63,234 nt of DNA from Arthrobacter bambusae (GCF_022606295.1 NZ_JAHHZS010000025.1:1-63234); one strand, 5' to 3'. Positions 18,571 to 27,845 are shown, counted from the stretch's first letter. The notes: generated by a model not told the origin, from the sequence alone. Numbers and translations are program-made.

Positions 18571-18945
18571 CTAGGTGGCCTCGGCGTCGAAAGGCGCCTT
18601 TTCGCCGACGGAAAGCCGTTCGACAACCCGCTCGGGTGCTTTCGCCACGGTGTCCACAGCGACAGGCGCACCGTCGCTGACAGGCTTCGTGTCGTCGTCG
18701 AGCAGTGCTTCCTTGATGATCCTGCGCGGATCGTACTGGCGCGGGTCATACTTCTTCCAGTCGACGTCATCTATGTCGATGCCGACTTCTTCCTTGATCT
18801 GCTCACGGGCCCCGGACGCCATGCGCCGCAGTTCCTTGACCAGATTCGTCAACTTCCGCGTGTATTCAGGCAAACGGCTGGGGCCGATCACGATGACGCC
18901 GATGATCAGCAGGACGACGAACTCCGAGCCATTGATTCCAAACAC
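18571..18945 (-). CDS. tatB: Sec-independent translocase TatB
   Basis: The 124-residue protein starts at GTG with a short periplasmic end and a membrane helix (SEFVVLLIIGVIVIGPSRLPEY, residues about 6-27). The hinge Gly-Pro and an amphipathic helix (LVKELRRMASGAREQ) follow, as in TatB of the twin-arginine exporter. Its position behind the anti-sigma gene in a sigE block matches the conserved actinobacterial order and favours TatB over TatA. The longer open frame starting at 19065 overlaps the anti-sigma gene and is less likely. Confidence 0.9.
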   Translation of the reverse strand: MFGINGSEFVVLLIIGVIVIGPSRLPEYTRKLTNLVKELRRMASGAREQIKEEVGIDIDDVDWKKYDPRQYDPRRIIKEALLDDDTKPVSDGAPVAVDTVAKAPERVVERLSVGEKAPFDAEAT

Positions 18946-18976
18946 GTATCGAAGGTTACCTTGTCCGTTGGTCCGC

Positions 18977-19888
18977 TCAGAAACCTGCGAGGCCCGCGAG
19001 GGCATGGAGACCCCGCTGCAACCGTTCGTTCCAGGTCTCTGCGCTGTTTTCGGCCGGCCGGGCAACCATGAGGGAGTCTCCAGCCTTCACAAGCTCCGGA
19101 ACGGCTCCCGCAGCCTGGTTGGCAGGCATGTCGGACGAGTAACGCAGCACGGCTACCGGCGAGGAGTAGACGGCCTGCCACGGGGCGCCCTGGGCGATCG
19201 ACAGTTGGGTCCCCGAAGCGCCGCTTCCCTCCAAGTGCTGCTCCACCAGGGTGGCGTGGTGGTCACCGTCGCTGAGGCGCAGCTCAACGGCGGGGTGTCC
19301 GTCCTGCATCAGGGCCCGGGCGGAAACCATGTGGTATCCCATGCCGGCCATTTCGGGACATGCCCAGCCGTCTTTCCGCAGTTCGGACAATTGCTGCTCG
19401 TCCAGGCTCACCGTTCCTGCCACGCTGACGGGCAGACTCAGCTGCGAACCCGTCACGGGGAGCTCCTCTCCCGCGCTTCCGGGCACGGTTGAGCTGACAA
19501 GGGTCCGGACTTCCTGTTCTCCGCGGTTGGATGCCTGCGGCGCAACTTCACCGCCAAGCGCGTAGGCTGCAACCGCCAGGATTCCGGCGCTCACGGCGAG
19601 TCCGCCCGCCGCGGCGCTGGCAAGCCGGATACCGTGCCACACGCTCCGCTGCGGAGCAGGACGCTCAGGAGCATCGGATTGCGCCAACCGCCGTGTGTGT
19701 TCGATCAGCCGGTTGGTGAAATCCTCGCTCGCTTCGGGAACGGACGCACGGCGGAGCCGTTCGAGGTACTGGCGTTCGCGCAGGACCGCGGCATGGCATT
19801 CAGAGCATTCCTGCAGATGGCCGGGGGCGCGGCTGTGCCGGATAGTTCCCCGAGCCAAGCTGCCGCGTCGTCCTTTCAGCAGACCCAT
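18977..19888 (-). CDS. Membrane anti-sigma factor for the adjacent ECF sigma factor
   Basis: This 303-residue protein begins six bases after the sigma gene. A zinc-binding anti-sigma motif H-x3-C-x2-C (GHLQECSECH, residues about 23-32) is followed by a helix that should bind the sigma factor. One membrane helix is at about 90-112 (LASAAAGGLAVSAGILAVAAYAL) and about 190 extracytoplasmic residues follow. The arrangement fits an RseA-like sensor that releases sigma under envelope stress, possibly by proteolysis. The protein is much longer than mycobacterial RseA. Confidence 0.87.
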   Translation of the reverse strand: MGLLKGRRGSLARGTIRHSRAPGHLQECSECHAAVLRERQYLERLRRASVPEASEDFTNRLIEHTRRLAQSDAPERPAPQRSVWHGIRLASAAAGGLAVSAGILAVAAYALGGEVAPQASNRGEQEVRTLVSSTVPGSAGEELPVTGSQLSLPVSVAGTVSLDEQQLSELRKDGWACPEMAGMGYHMVSARALMQDGHPAVELRLSDGDHHATLVEQHLEGSGASGTQLSIAQGAPWQAVYSSPVAVLRYSSDMPANQAAGAVPELVKAGDSLMVARPAENSAETWNERLQRGLHALAGLAGF

Positions 19889-19894
19889 CGGCGA

Positions 19895-20539
19895 CTAAAG
19901 GAGGCCGGCGATGCGGGGCATCTTGAGCCGCGGCTTGCGGGCCTGGACCGGCCGTGGATCCCGATGTGCGAGTTTTTCACGGAGCATCGTGCGTCCGCGG
20001 TGGATGCGGGACCTGACGGTCCCCAGCTTCACGTCGAGCGCTTCGGCAACCTCGTCGTAGGACAGGCCTTCAAGATCGCAAAGAACGACGGCGGCGCGGA
20101 AGTCCGGCGGGAGTTCTTCCAGGGCGCGCTGGACGTCCAGGTCGAGATTGTTCAGCTCGAAGCTCTGCTCGGGACCCGGTTCACGCCCGGGCAGCCGGGA
20201 TTCGGCGTCTTCGGCCAGGGCATCGAAGCGAATGCGGCTCTTCCGACGGGCCTGGTCGAGGAAGAGGTTGGTAGTGATGCGGTGCAGCCAGCCGTCCAGG
20301 GTGCCTGGCTTGAAGTTTTCGAGCGAACGGAACACCCTGACGAAGACTTCCTGGGTGAGGTCCTCGGCGTCGAACTTGTTTCCAGTGAGCCGATAGGCAA
20401 GGCGGAAGACCTTGGCGGAGTGGTTCTCCACCACTTCCTCCCAGCTGGGCCTGACCCACTCCTCGGCTGGCGGGGCCGTGTCGGTGGAACCCAGGACTGC
20501 TGCCGTTGTCTGGACTGGCGCAGCACTTGATGCCCGCAT
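19895..20539 (-). CDS. sigE: ECF RNA polymerase sigma factor, SigE type
   Basis: The 214-residue protein has sigma region 2 ([20 protein letters not shown] then [11 protein letters not shown], about 48-80) and region 4 ([16 protein letters not shown] followed by [20 protein letters not shown], about 140-180). Gene order sigE, anti-sigma, tatB on one strand with an O-methyltransferase divergent upstream matches the mycobacterial sigE locus (Rv1220c-Rv1224 region). It is expected to run the envelope-stress regulon. A 20-bp palindrome lies about 90 bp upstream. Confidence 0.93.
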   Translation of the reverse strand: MRASSAAPVQTTAAVLGSTDTAPPAEEWVRPSWEEVVENHSAKVFRLAYRLTGNKFDAEDLTQEVFVRVFRSLENFKPGTLDGWLHRITTNLFLDQARRKSRIRFDALAEDAESRLPGREPGPEQSFELNNLDLDVQRALEELPPDFRAAVVLCDLEGLSYDEVAEALDVKLGTVRSRIHRGRTMLREKLAHRDPRPVQARKPRLKMPRIAGLL

Positions 20540-20625
20540 CGTCCGCTCCCCTCAAACTGTTTGTCATCCTGCCGGTCACTCAGGAGTTCGTTGCCAGCCC
20601 TCGCTTGGATGGCTGGATATATATC

Positions 20626-20645
20626 ATCCCAGTGTTGGCTGGGAT
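20626..20645. promoter_or_regulatory. Palindrome in the sigE / O-methyltransferase intergenic region
   Basis: ATCCCAG-N6-CTGGGAT is a perfect 7-bp inverted repeat. An AT-rich GATATATAT stretch lies next to it, an unusual base composition for this window, and could hold the -10 of the minus-strand sigE promoter. The palindrome is a candidate operator for sigE control; the binding protein is unknown. Confidence 0.5.
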
Positions 20646-20797
20646 TTTGCTGATCACCGGCATGCTTTTCCCGCAGAGCGAACAATGACCAGAAGGCGCC
20701 CCGAAGACACAGAATTGCGGGCCGCGGGCGTCCGGGCTGGGCGGCGCGTAGCCAGTAGTCTGGAAGCAATACCCCTCTGCCTGGAAAGCGAACCCCC

Positions 20798-21430
20798 ATG
20801 AGTGCCGACAAGTCAACCAGCTGGTCCTATGCAGAAGATCTGCCTGCCGAGGACGACGTGTTGCTTCGCGCCCGTGAACGCTCCTACGATTTGGGCGTTA
20901 CCCCGGTCAGCCCCGGAGTTGGCGCAGTCCTGACCGTCCTCGCCGCGGCCTCGAAGGCGCAGACCGTTGTAGAGGTCGGATCCGGGGCAGGCGTCTCAGG
21001 CGTGTGCCTGTTGCGCGGCCTCAGCCCGCAGGCTGTCCTGACCACTATCGACGTCGACGTCGAGCACCTCAAGGCCGCCCGCGAGGCGTTCCTGGAATCC
21101 GGCAGTCCCGCGAACCGGACCCGGACCATCTCCGGCCGTGCCGCCGACGTCCTGCCGCGCCTGACCGACTCCGCGTACGACCTCGTGTTCATCGATGCGG
21201 ACAAACCCAATTTTCCCGGTTACGTCGAGCAAGCAATCCGGCTCTTGAAGTCGGGCGGGACCCTGGTGATCAACGACGCGCTGGACAAGGACAAGGTTTC
21301 CAACCCGGCTGCCCGGGACAGCACCACCGTGGTGCTTCGCCAGATCGGCAAAGCCATCCGCGACGACGAACGGCTCTCCTCGGCGATGCTTCCGACAGGT
21401 GACGGCTTGCTGGTCGCAGTCAAGAAGTAG
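20798..21430 (+). CDS. SAM-dependent O-methyltransferase (class I, COMT-like)
   Basis: The 210-residue protein has the AdoMet motif VVEVGSGAGVSG at about 57-68. It also has the acidic TTIDVDVEHL, LVFIDADKPNF with the metal-binding Asp, and VINDALDKDKV, all typical of the cation-dependent methyltransferase 3 family. It is divergent from sigE, as Rv1220c is from sigE in mycobacteria, but its substrate is not known. Confidence 0.9.
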   Translation: MSADKSTSWSYAEDLPAEDDVLLRARERSYDLGVTPVSPGVGAVLTVLAAASKAQTVVEVGSGAGVSGVCLLRGLSPQAVLTTIDVDVEHLKAAREAFLESGSPANRTRTISGRAADVLPRLTDSAYDLVFIDADKPNFPGYVEQAIRLLKSGGTLVINDALDKDKVSNPAARDSTTVVLRQIGKAIRDDERLSSAMLPTGDGLLVAVKK

Positions 21431-21506
21431 CAGGGCGCCGTTCGCTGTTCAGGATTAAACATGAAAGCAGGGCGCCGGCTCTTATGCCGGGCCCTGCCCA
21501 GTGAAT

Positions 21507-21674
21507 CTATTCGGTAACGCCTACGAGGCATTCCTTGAGGTTCGCCGCCTCTGCTGCGTTGAGCTCGACCACCAGCCGTCCTCCGCCTTCGAGCGGCACA
21601 CGCATGATCAGGCTGCGGCCCTCTTTGGTTACTTCCATAGGGCCGTCGCCAGTACGTGGTTTCATAGCCGCCAT
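21507..21674 (-). CDS. DUF3117 small protein
   Basis: This 55-residue protein, MAAMKPRTGDGPMEVTKEGR onward, matches the highly conserved actinobacterial DUF3117 family almost end to end. GGAGG precedes the ATG at 21674 by about eleven bases; the upstream in-frame extension to 21701 is not part of the family. Function unknown. Confidence 0.92.
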   Translation of the reverse strand: MAAMKPRTGDGPMEVTKEGRSLIMRVPLEGGGRLVVELNAAEAANLKECLVGVTE

Positions 21675-21905
21675 TAGGAAAATCCCCTCCAGTTGTCCCA
21701 AATCCCGCCAACCCGGCCGGGCTGGCTCCGCGTGGAATATACGGCGCCGACATTCATGGCAGTTCAGTCGTCGTCGCCGAGCACCCGAGAGTGCTTTTGT
21801 CCTTGCTTGTGTCCATTATCTCGTAATTACCCGCCCGTAGCTAATTGATGGACTTTTCCCGGCGGGCCGTGATCGCGCTTGAACAGGGGAAAGACCGGCG
21901 CGGCA

Positions 21906-23183
21906 TCACGGCGGGTAGTCGCCGCCGCCCGGCAGCGGGGCCCACGCCCACAGCCAGACGATCCACACGATCTGGAGGAGGAAGAACATGACCACCACGG
22001 TGCCGCGGTAGGCCTTCGAACGGGAGAACCAGGCCGCGCTGAGCGCCAAGGGGAACAAAGGCAAGAGCATCCGGAACGTACTCGTCTGGGGGTGCAGGAA
22101 GACCAGGAGGTAGCCCATGTAGCACGTGCACCACAGTCTCAGCTCGGCGCCGAGCGCCCGGACGGGTTTGCTTATCATCAGCAAGGCAAAGAGCCCCGCG
22201 AAGACAAACGGCGCCAGGATACCGAGTACTGGTCCGAAGAGCAGTTGACCGGTCTCGAACCATGGCTTGAACGGAACGAGGTCGTCCCCGCGCCAAACCG
22301 TTTCAGTCTTGGTGTAGGCCAGGGGATCGCCCGTGACCGCCCAGGCAATGGCCGGCCACGCGAGGGCCCCTGCCACGCTGACGACTACAAGTGCCGCCAG
22401 CGATCCAAGTTCCCTGGACGTGGGAATGGCGGCCGCGGGCATGGTTCCTTGAACGGACCCCGCGCCGGGGCGGCGTCCAAACCTCTTCCACAAATGGTGG
22501 AGCAGGAGCAGGCCCGCCATGGCCGCGAAGGGCACGCCGGTGGGCCGCGACAGGCACATGAGCAAGACCACCGGGATCGCAGCCAGGTATTTGCGGCGCA
22601 CCATAAGCAGAAGTGAACCCGCCAGCAAGAGGGTGTTGAGGGACTCGGCATAGGGGACCTGCAGGATGGCCGAGACCGGGAACATCGAGAAGAAGGTCAC
22701 AGCCCAGAGCGCCGTGGTGCGCCCGGCGTATTCCCGGAACAGTTTGTAGGCCACCAGGGCCGCGCCCAGCCCGGCCACCACGGCAATGACTGTCAGGGCA
22801 GGCAGCGCCGCCAGTCCGGTGAAGGCACCGAGGGCCCTGGCAAGGTAGGGAAAAAGGGGATAGAACGCCCAGGAATTTTCCGCGACGCCGCCGTTCGCAT
22901 TGAGCGGCAATTCAGACGGATACCCGTTGTTCGCGGCTTCGGCGTACCAGCGCCCATCCCAGATCGTGATGAAATTCCAGTAGTCGGGCGCCGGCGGGAA
23001 CCACGGATTGACACCTTGCTGCAATGCCGCAGCCATGAAGATGCAAGCGCTGACAAGCCTCGACGCGATGTAGACGAGGGCGACCTGGACCCACCACGGC
23101 CAGGCGACGGCCCGGGCTCCGGCAAGGCGCAGCCTTCGGGCCAGGGATCCGTTAGGAGTCCCCACTTCGACTGGCCGGGTCAC
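21906..23183 (-). CDS. Polytopic membrane mannosyltransferase-like protein (PIG-V/GT-C type)
   Basis: The 425-residue protein has about nine to ten membrane helices. Its first extracytoplasmic loop carries WNFITIWDGRWYAEAANNGYP, and ENSWAFYPLFPYLAR follows; the W-D-G-x-W-Y/F and FFPLFP-like motifs are those of PIG-V mannosyltransferases that use polyprenyl-phosphomannose. The likely role is envelope glycan or protein mannosylation. Translation starts at GTG inside the DivIVA-domain gene's stop codon (four-base overlap), so the genes are coupled. Confidence 0.83.
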   Translation of the reverse strand: MTRPVEVGTPNGSLARRLRLAGARAVAWPWWVQVALVYIASRLVSACIFMAAALQQGVNPWFPPAPDYWNFITIWDGRWYAEAANNGYPSELPLNANGGVAENSWAFYPLFPYLARALGAFTGLAALPALTVIAVVAGLGAALVAYKLFREYAGRTTALWAVTFFSMFPVSAILQVPYAESLNTLLLAGSLLLMVRRKYLAAIPVVLLMCLSRPTGVPFAAMAGLLLLHHLWKRFGRRPGAGSVQGTMPAAAIPTSRELGSLAALVVVSVAGALAWPAIAWAVTGDPLAYTKTETVWRGDDLVPFKPWFETGQLLFGPVLGILAPFVFAGLFALLMISKPVRALGAELRLWCTCYMGYLLVFLHPQTSTFRMLLPLFPLALSAAWFSRSKAYRGTVVVMFFLLQIVWIVWLWAWAPLPGGGDYPP

Positions 23184-23515
23184 TCCTGTGGTTCTTCCTG
23201 GTCCCCGGCTGCTTCAAGGGCCAGTTTCAGTCGTTCGATTTCCCTCTCCTGGGACGTCAGCTGATCCCTCAGCTCATCGAGCACCTCATCCACCTGGTCC
23301 ATGCGGTAGCCCCGCAGGCCCAGGGCGAAACGGACGCGGTCGACGTCGGACGCCTTGGCTCCGGCCGGCAACAGGACCGGCGGCAGGTTCGGGACAGGTT
23401 CATCCAAGCCGGCGCCGGAGTCGCGGCTGGATCTCGCCATGCCGGCGCCGAGGAACAAGACGGCACCGATAACGACAATCGCGAGGAAGACCAGAAAAAA
23501 GCTCACAACAACCAT
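23180..23515 (-). CDS. Small membrane protein with a DivIVA domain
   Basis: The 111-residue protein has an N-terminal membrane helix (VVVSFFLVFLAIVVIGAVLFL, residues 2-22). A linker and a DivIVA-type segment follow (DVDRVRFALGLRGYRMDQVDEV, about 67-88), then a coiled coil (LTSQEREIERLKLALEAA). This short membrane-tethered type is known in actinobacteria; it may localise to curved membrane. ATG at 23515 is chosen because the hydrophobic helix begins there. Confidence 0.85.
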   Translation of the reverse strand: MVVVSFFLVFLAIVVIGAVLFLGAGMARSSRDSGAGLDEPVPNLPPVLLPAGAKASDVDRVRFALGLRGYRMDQVDEVLDELRDQLTSQEREIERLKLALEAAGDQEEPQE

Positions 23516-23552
23516 CGTGCCAGACTCAGCTGAGAGCTCCGTGCCGGCAACG

Positions 23553-24404
23553 CTACTCCGGGCGCTGGTCGCCGTTAGTCGAGGGCGGGCGCGGGATACC
23601 GTGCAGCACGCGGTGAACCGCGTCCGCGGGATCGTCCACAAGCTGGATGAGGTCCAGGTCCTTTGCGGAAACCATGCCTTCGGCCACCAGGGTTCCCTTG
23701 ATCCATTCGATCATCGGGCTCCAGAAATCGACCCCCAGAAGGACGATCGGGAATGATGTCACCTTGCGGGTCTGCACCAGAACCATGGCCTCGAACAATT
23801 CGTCGAGGGTTCCCAGTCCGCCCGGCAGCACGATGAACCCTTGCGCGTACTTGACGAACATGGTCTTCCGGGCGAAGAAGTACCTGAAGTTGATACCAAG
23901 GTCCACCCACCGGTTGAGGCCTTGTTCGAAGGGCAGTTCGATTCCCAGTCCAACGGAGACGCCGTTGCCTTCGACCGCTCCCCTGTTAGCCGCTTCCATC
24001 GATCCCGGGCCACCCCCGGTGATGACGGCGACGCCGGCTTCGGCGAGATGGCGGCCGACCTGCACGCCCATATCGTAATAGCTGGTGCCCGGCTTGGTGC
24101 GGGCCGACCCAAAGACACTGACAGCGGGGCCAAGCTCAGCGAGAGCACCGAATCCTTCGACGAACTCGCTCTGGATCCGCAGGACCCGCCATGGGTCGGT
24201 GTGAATGAAGTGGTCCGCGCCTCTGGTGTCCAGGAGTCGCTGGTCCGACATCGGCATGGTGGCCTGTTTCCGCCGAAGCTCCAAAGGTCCTTTGTGCTTT
24301 GCTGGCGGCTCCGGGGCAACGGCGGGGACTGACGGTGCCGATCCGTTGCTCATCGCCTTGCCATTGGCGTCTGGACTAGGAACTTGGGGCTGGCTCGTAC
24401 TCAT
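23553..24404 (-). CDS. LOG-family Rossmann protein (TIGR00730, cytokinin-type phosphoribohydrolase)
   Basis: The 283-residue protein has a disordered 40-residue N-terminus and then a LOG fold. VSVFGSART is near residue 97, the signature VITGGGPGSMEAANRGA near 128-144, and PGGLGTLDELFE near 195-206. Family members cleave ribose 5-phosphate from N6-modified AMP to release cytokinin-like bases; the physiological role in actinobacteria is open. It is upstream of the DivIVA and mannosyltransferase genes on the same strand. Confidence 0.9.
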   Translation of the reverse strand: MSTSQPQVPSPDANGKAMSNGSAPSVPAVAPEPPAKHKGPLELRRKQATMPMSDQRLLDTRGADHFIHTDPWRVLRIQSEFVEGFGALAELGPAVSVFGSARTKPGTSYYDMGVQVGRHLAEAGVAVITGGGPGSMEAANRGAVEGNGVSVGLGIELPFEQGLNRWVDLGINFRYFFARKTMFVKYAQGFIVLPGGLGTLDELFEAMVLVQTRKVTSFPIVLLGVDFWSPMIEWIKGTLVAEGMVSAKDLDLIQLVDDPADAVHRVLHGIPRPPSTNGDQRPE

Positions 24405-24429
24405 TGACCTAGGCTAGCGCGGATGCCGG

Positions 24430-24626
24430 CTGCTGCCGTTCCGGCGCGGCCCTGTTGATTGCGGTGTTGCAAACTAAGGCCCGCGCACGCTATCGGATTC
24501 TCGGCCTCGCGTCCTGCCCTGGTCATTCTCGCCATCGTCGGATTCATCGTTCTTCGCTTCGCCCAGAGCGGGCCGTTCGATGCGAAGAAGTGGCACTTGT
24601 TCACCTTCCCGTTGGTCCAGCAGCCA
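24430..24626 (+). pseudogene. Remnant of a glutamate-type ABC permease (GluD-like) N-terminus
   Basis: In one frame the stretch reads VLQTKARARYRILG, and one base out of frame it continues LVILAIVGFIVLRFAQSGPF and then DAKKWHLFTFPLVQQ. Together these resemble the N-terminus of GluD-type amino-acid permeases (PGPxARARYR, a membrane helix, then FDAxKW...LVQ). The two parts lie in different frames, no start codon fits, and the match ends before the hairpin at 24642, so this is a decayed fragment. No gluABC neighbours are present. The identification is from memory of the family. Confidence 0.5.
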
Positions 24627-24641
24627 ACTTCCCGCAAACGT

Positions 24642-24691
24642 GGGTGTGGCCCGTGGGCTTGGTTCCAGAACCAAGCCCACGGGCCACACCC
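24642..24691. terminator. Perfect 23-bp hairpin between the permease remnant and dapE
   Basis: The arm at 24642-24664 is exactly complementary to 24669-24691 with a four-base loop. It lies 30 bp beyond the dapE stop (24723, minus strand) and just after the pseudogene. It is likely an intrinsic terminator for dapE, though it lacks a strong T-run. Confidence 0.75.
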
Positions 24692-24722
24692 GCGATCTCA
24701 AGCAAAAGTGAGGGCGCCCGAC

Positions 24723-25847
24723 CTAGTCAGCCAGCCACGACCTGAGCGCGCGGAGGCACTCACGGATGGCATCGGCGTCGACGTGTTCGTTGTCCTTGTG
24801 CGCCAGAAGCGGATCGCCCGGCCCGAAGTTGACCGCGGGAACGCCCAGTTCGCTGAAGCGGGCGACGTCGGTCCAACCGTATTTGGGTTTGGGCTCGGCC
24901 CCGACGGCGGCAACGAAGGACGCCGCAGCCGGGTGGTTGAGGCCGGGCCGCGCTCCGGCGGCGGCATCGGTGCGGACCACGTCGAAGCCCTCCAACAATT
25001 CACGGACATGGGCTTCGGCCTGGTCCGGGGTCTTGTCCGGCGCGAAGCGGTAGTTGATCTCCACGACGCAGCGGTCCGGGATCACGTTTCCCGCGGTGCC
25101 GCCGTTGATCTTCACGGCATTGAGGCTTTCCCGGTAATCCAGTCCGTCCACGTTGACGGTGCGTGGTTCGTAGGCCGCCAAGCGGGTCAAGATGGGCGCG
25201 GCAGCGTGGATGGCATTGCTGCCCATCCATGCCCGCGCGGAATGCGCCGTTTCCCCGACCGTGGTGGCTTCGAAACGGCTGGTGCCGTTGCACCCGCCTT
25301 CCACTGTGCCGTCGGTGGGTTCGAGGAGAATCGCGAAGTCCCCCTCCAGGAGATGGCCGTGGTTCCGTACCAAGCGGCCAAGGCCGCTCTTGACCGCTTC
25401 GACTTCCTCGTGGTCGTAGAAAACAAAGGTGACATCCTTGCCGGGCTCGGCGCCGCCGTCGAACATGGTTGCGGCCAGCGCAAGCTGAACCGCGACCCCG
25501 CCCTTCATGTCCGTGGCTCCGCGTCCGTAGAGGTTTCCCGTCCCGGGGACGCCGGACTCCCACGTTGACGGCACGGTGCCGAGCGAACCCTCCACGGTGG
25601 GCAAGGGCACGGTATCGAGGTGGCCGGCCAGGATCACACGCTCCGGGCGTCCCAGCTCGGTCCGGGCAATGATCGCGTCCCCGTCCCGCACAAGCTGCAG
25701 TCCAGGGATTGTGCGGAGGGCGGATTCAACGGCGTCTGCAAGCGCGGCTTCGTTGCCGGACACGCTGTGGATGTCCATCAGCGCGGCGGTCAGAAGCGCA
25801 ACGTCTTGCCTGATGTCAAGAAGGATTGGAGTAGTTTCAACGGTCAC
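24723..25847 (-). CDS. dapE: Succinyl-diaminopimelate desuccinylase
   Basis: This 374-residue M20-family metallohydrolase hydrolyses N-succinyl-LL-diaminopimelate to LL-diaminopimelate. Metal and catalytic residues are visible in LAGHLDTVP (His, Asp), YGRGATDMKGG (Asp), VFYDHEEVEAV (paired Glu) and LLEPTDG. The dimerisation domain holds AHSARAWMGSNAIH and the C-terminus HKDNEHV contributes the last histidine. The start is GTG. It is divergent from dapD (87 bp apart), consistent with coordinated lysine and peptidoglycan synthesis. Confidence 0.95.
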   Translation of the reverse strand: MTVETTPILLDIRQDVALLTAALMDIHSVSGNEAALADAVESALRTIPGLQLVRDGDAIIARTELGRPERVILAGHLDTVPLPTVEGSLGTVPSTWESGVPGTGNLYGRGATDMKGGVAVQLALAATMFDGGAEPGKDVTFVFYDHEEVEAVKSGLGRLVRNHGHLLEGDFAILLEPTDGTVEGGCNGTSRFEATTVGETAHSARAWMGSNAIHAAAPILTRLAAYEPRTVNVDGLDYRESLNAVKINGGTAGNVIPDRCVVEINYRFAPDKTPDQAEAHVRELLEGFDVVRTDAAAGARPGLNHPAAASFVAAVGAEPKPKYGWTDVARFSELGVPAVNFGPGDPLLAHKDNEHVDADAIRECLRALRSWLAD

Positions 25848-25933
25848 CTATCCACTGTAGCCCGAGCGAATTGCGACCCCTTCGGTCCACGCACGGTTTC
25901 AAGGGAAGCAGTGGCTCTCGATAGACTTGCGCC

Positions 25934-26959
25934 ATGACTGAAACCGCTGCCTCTGCCGCTCTCGATAGCGCTTCTGACAACGATCGCTCCGCCTACGGCT
26001 TTGGCTTGGCCACCATCGCCACCTCCGACGCCGGAGAAGCGACAGTGCTGGACGTATGGTTTCCGGCGCCGGCACTGGGCGAAGCTGCCGCATCCTTGCG
26101 GGCCGTGGAGCACGCCGACGAGTCGCTGACCGCACTCGCCGCCGACAGCCACGACGCCGACCGCCGGACCGAGCAAAAAGTGGTCTTTGCCCAGATCAAC
26201 TTGGACGAAGCCCCCGCAGACACCGTTGACGCCTACCTCCGGCTGCACTTGCTTTCGCACCGGCTGGTCAAGCCCAACAGCATCAACCTGGACGGCATCT
26301 TCGGCAAGCTCCCCAACGTTGTGTGGACCAACTTCGGCCCCGCCGCCGTGGACGGCTTCGAACTGACCCGTGCCCGGCTGCGCAAGCGCGGCGCCGTCAC
26401 GGTCTACGGAGTGGACAAGTTCCCCCGCATGGTGGACTACGTCCTCCCCACCGGCGTCAGGATCGCCGACGCCGACCGGGTCCGCCTGGGCGCCTACCTC
26501 TCAGAGGGCACCACGGTCATGCACGAGGGCTTCGTGAACTTCAACGCCGGCACCCTCGGGACGTCCATGGTGGAAGGCCGCATCTCGGCAGGCGTTGTTG
26601 CCGGTGACGGCACCGACGTCGGTGGCGGAGCCTCCATCATGGGAACCCTCTCCGGCGGCGGCAAGGAAAAGATTTCCCTGGGTGACCGCGTGCTTCTGGG
26701 CGCCAACTCCGGTGTGGGCATCAGCATCGGCGACGACTCCGTGGTTGAAGCCGGCCTTTACGTCACTGCCGGAACCCGGGTGCGTATCCCCGGCCCGAAG
26801 GACGCCAACGGCGAAGACACCAGCAGCATCATCAAGGCTGTGGAGCTTTCCGGGGTGCCGAACCTGCTGTTCCGCCGCAACTCCACCACCGGTGAAGTCG
26901 AGGTCCTCCCCCGCAAGGGCCAGACGGTGGAACTCAACGAAGCCCTCCACGCCAACTAG
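25934..26959 (+). CDS. dapD: 2,3,4,5-tetrahydropyridine-2,6-dicarboxylate N-succinyltransferase (actinobacterial DapD)
   Basis: This 341-residue enzyme uses succinyl-CoA to acylate tetrahydrodipicolinate. The C-terminal half is a left-handed beta helix of hexapeptide repeats ([60 protein letters not shown]). The N-terminal domain is of the longer actinobacterial DapD type. It pairs with the divergent dapE. Confidence 0.95.
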   Translation: MTETAASAALDSASDNDRSAYGFGLATIATSDAGEATVLDVWFPAPALGEAAASLRAVEHADESLTALAADSHDADRRTEQKVVFAQINLDEAPADTVDAYLRLHLLSHRLVKPNSINLDGIFGKLPNVVWTNFGPAAVDGFELTRARLRKRGAVTVYGVDKFPRMVDYVLPTGVRIADADRVRLGAYLSEGTTVMHEGFVNFNAGTLGTSMVEGRISAGVVAGDGTDVGGGASIMGTLSGGGKEKISLGDRVLLGANSGVGISIGDDSVVEAGLYVTAGTRVRIPGPKDANGEDTSSIIKAVELSGVPNLLFRRNSTTGEVEVLPRKGQTVELNEALHAN

Positions 26960-26970
26960 CTGATACCTGG

Positions 26971-27813
26971 ATGCGCCGTCTCCGACGCACCATCATCCTG
27001 TTGCTGGCGCTTGCCTTGGTGGCCGGCGCCATCTATGCCGTGGTGACTGTACTGCAGCGCTCCGAAACCTTGGTTACGGAGCGCTGCGTCGCCGTCGTCG
27101 GCTCGGATTCCTACGAGTTGGCGACGGACCAGGCGGCGAACGCCGCCCTCATCACGGCCATTGCGGTTCAGCGGGGGCTGCCTCCGCGCGCGGCCACAAT
27201 CGCCGTGGCCACCGCAATGCAGGAATCCAAACTTCGCAATATCGGCCACGGTGACGAGGTGGGCCCCGATTCGAGGGGGCTCTTCCAGCAGCGCCCGTCC
27301 CAGGGGTGGGGCACCGAAGCCGAGGTCATGGATCCCGTCTACGCGACAAACGCCTTCTATGACCACTTGGTGAAGGTGCCCGGCTACGAAACCATGGCGA
27401 TCACCGATGCGGCGCAAGCGGTCCAGCATTCCGCGTACCCCCAGGCGTACGCGCAGCAGGAAGCGATGGGCAGGGCCTACGCGTCGGCGCTGACCGGACA
27501 TTCCGAAAGGGCCCTGGACTGCACCCTCCGCGCCGCGGACGCTGCCGGTGATCCGAATGCCGTTACGGCAGCCATGACGACGGCGTTCGGCTCCCTGCCG
27601 GCCGTGGCCCAAGGCCGCACGGTCCAGTTGAACATCACTGGAGCGCAGGCGTGGGCGGTGGCCCAGTGGGCCGTGGCGAACGCCAAGGACCTCTCCGTGA
27701 CACAGGTTGACGTGGCGGGCGCCAGCTGGAACCGGCAGGACCACAAAGGGTGGCAGGATTCAGCGGCAGCATCGGGATCCGTGACCATCACGGTTTCGGC
27801 TCCGAAGACGTAA
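26971..27813 (+). CDS. Secreted or membrane-anchored protein with a transglycosylase-like segment
   Basis: The 280-residue protein has an uncleaved-type N-terminal membrane helix (RTIILLLALALVAGAIYAVV, residues about 6-25). An extracytoplasmic segment follows with ATIAVATAMQESKLRNIGHGDEVG and SRGLFQQRPSQGWG, resembling the E-S/N-L-x-N catalytic region of lysozyme-like lytic transglycosylases. A C-terminal domain without known motifs follows (VTITVS end). It lies 11 bp after dapD. A role in cell-wall remodelling is inference. Confidence 0.8.
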   Translation: MRRLRRTIILLLALALVAGAIYAVVTVLQRSETLVTERCVAVVGSDSYELATDQAANAALITAIAVQRGLPPRAATIAVATAMQESKLRNIGHGDEVGPDSRGLFQQRPSQGWGTEAEVMDPVYATNAFYDHLVKVPGYETMAITDAAQAVQHSAYPQAYAQQEAMGRAYASALTGHSERALDCTLRAADAAGDPNAVTAAMTTAFGSLPAVAQGRTVQLNITGAQAWAVAQWAVANAKDLSVTQVDVAGASWNRQDHKGWQDSAAASGSVTITVSAPKT

Positions 27814-27845
27814 TGTTCAGGGGTGCTCGCCTCCGGCTGCCGGCC

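Noticed and set aside
20506..20688. 60-residue plus-strand frame with a possible membrane helix
   Set aside because: It overlaps the sigE N-terminus and the intergenic palindrome and has no ribosome site; it is more likely regulatory DNA.
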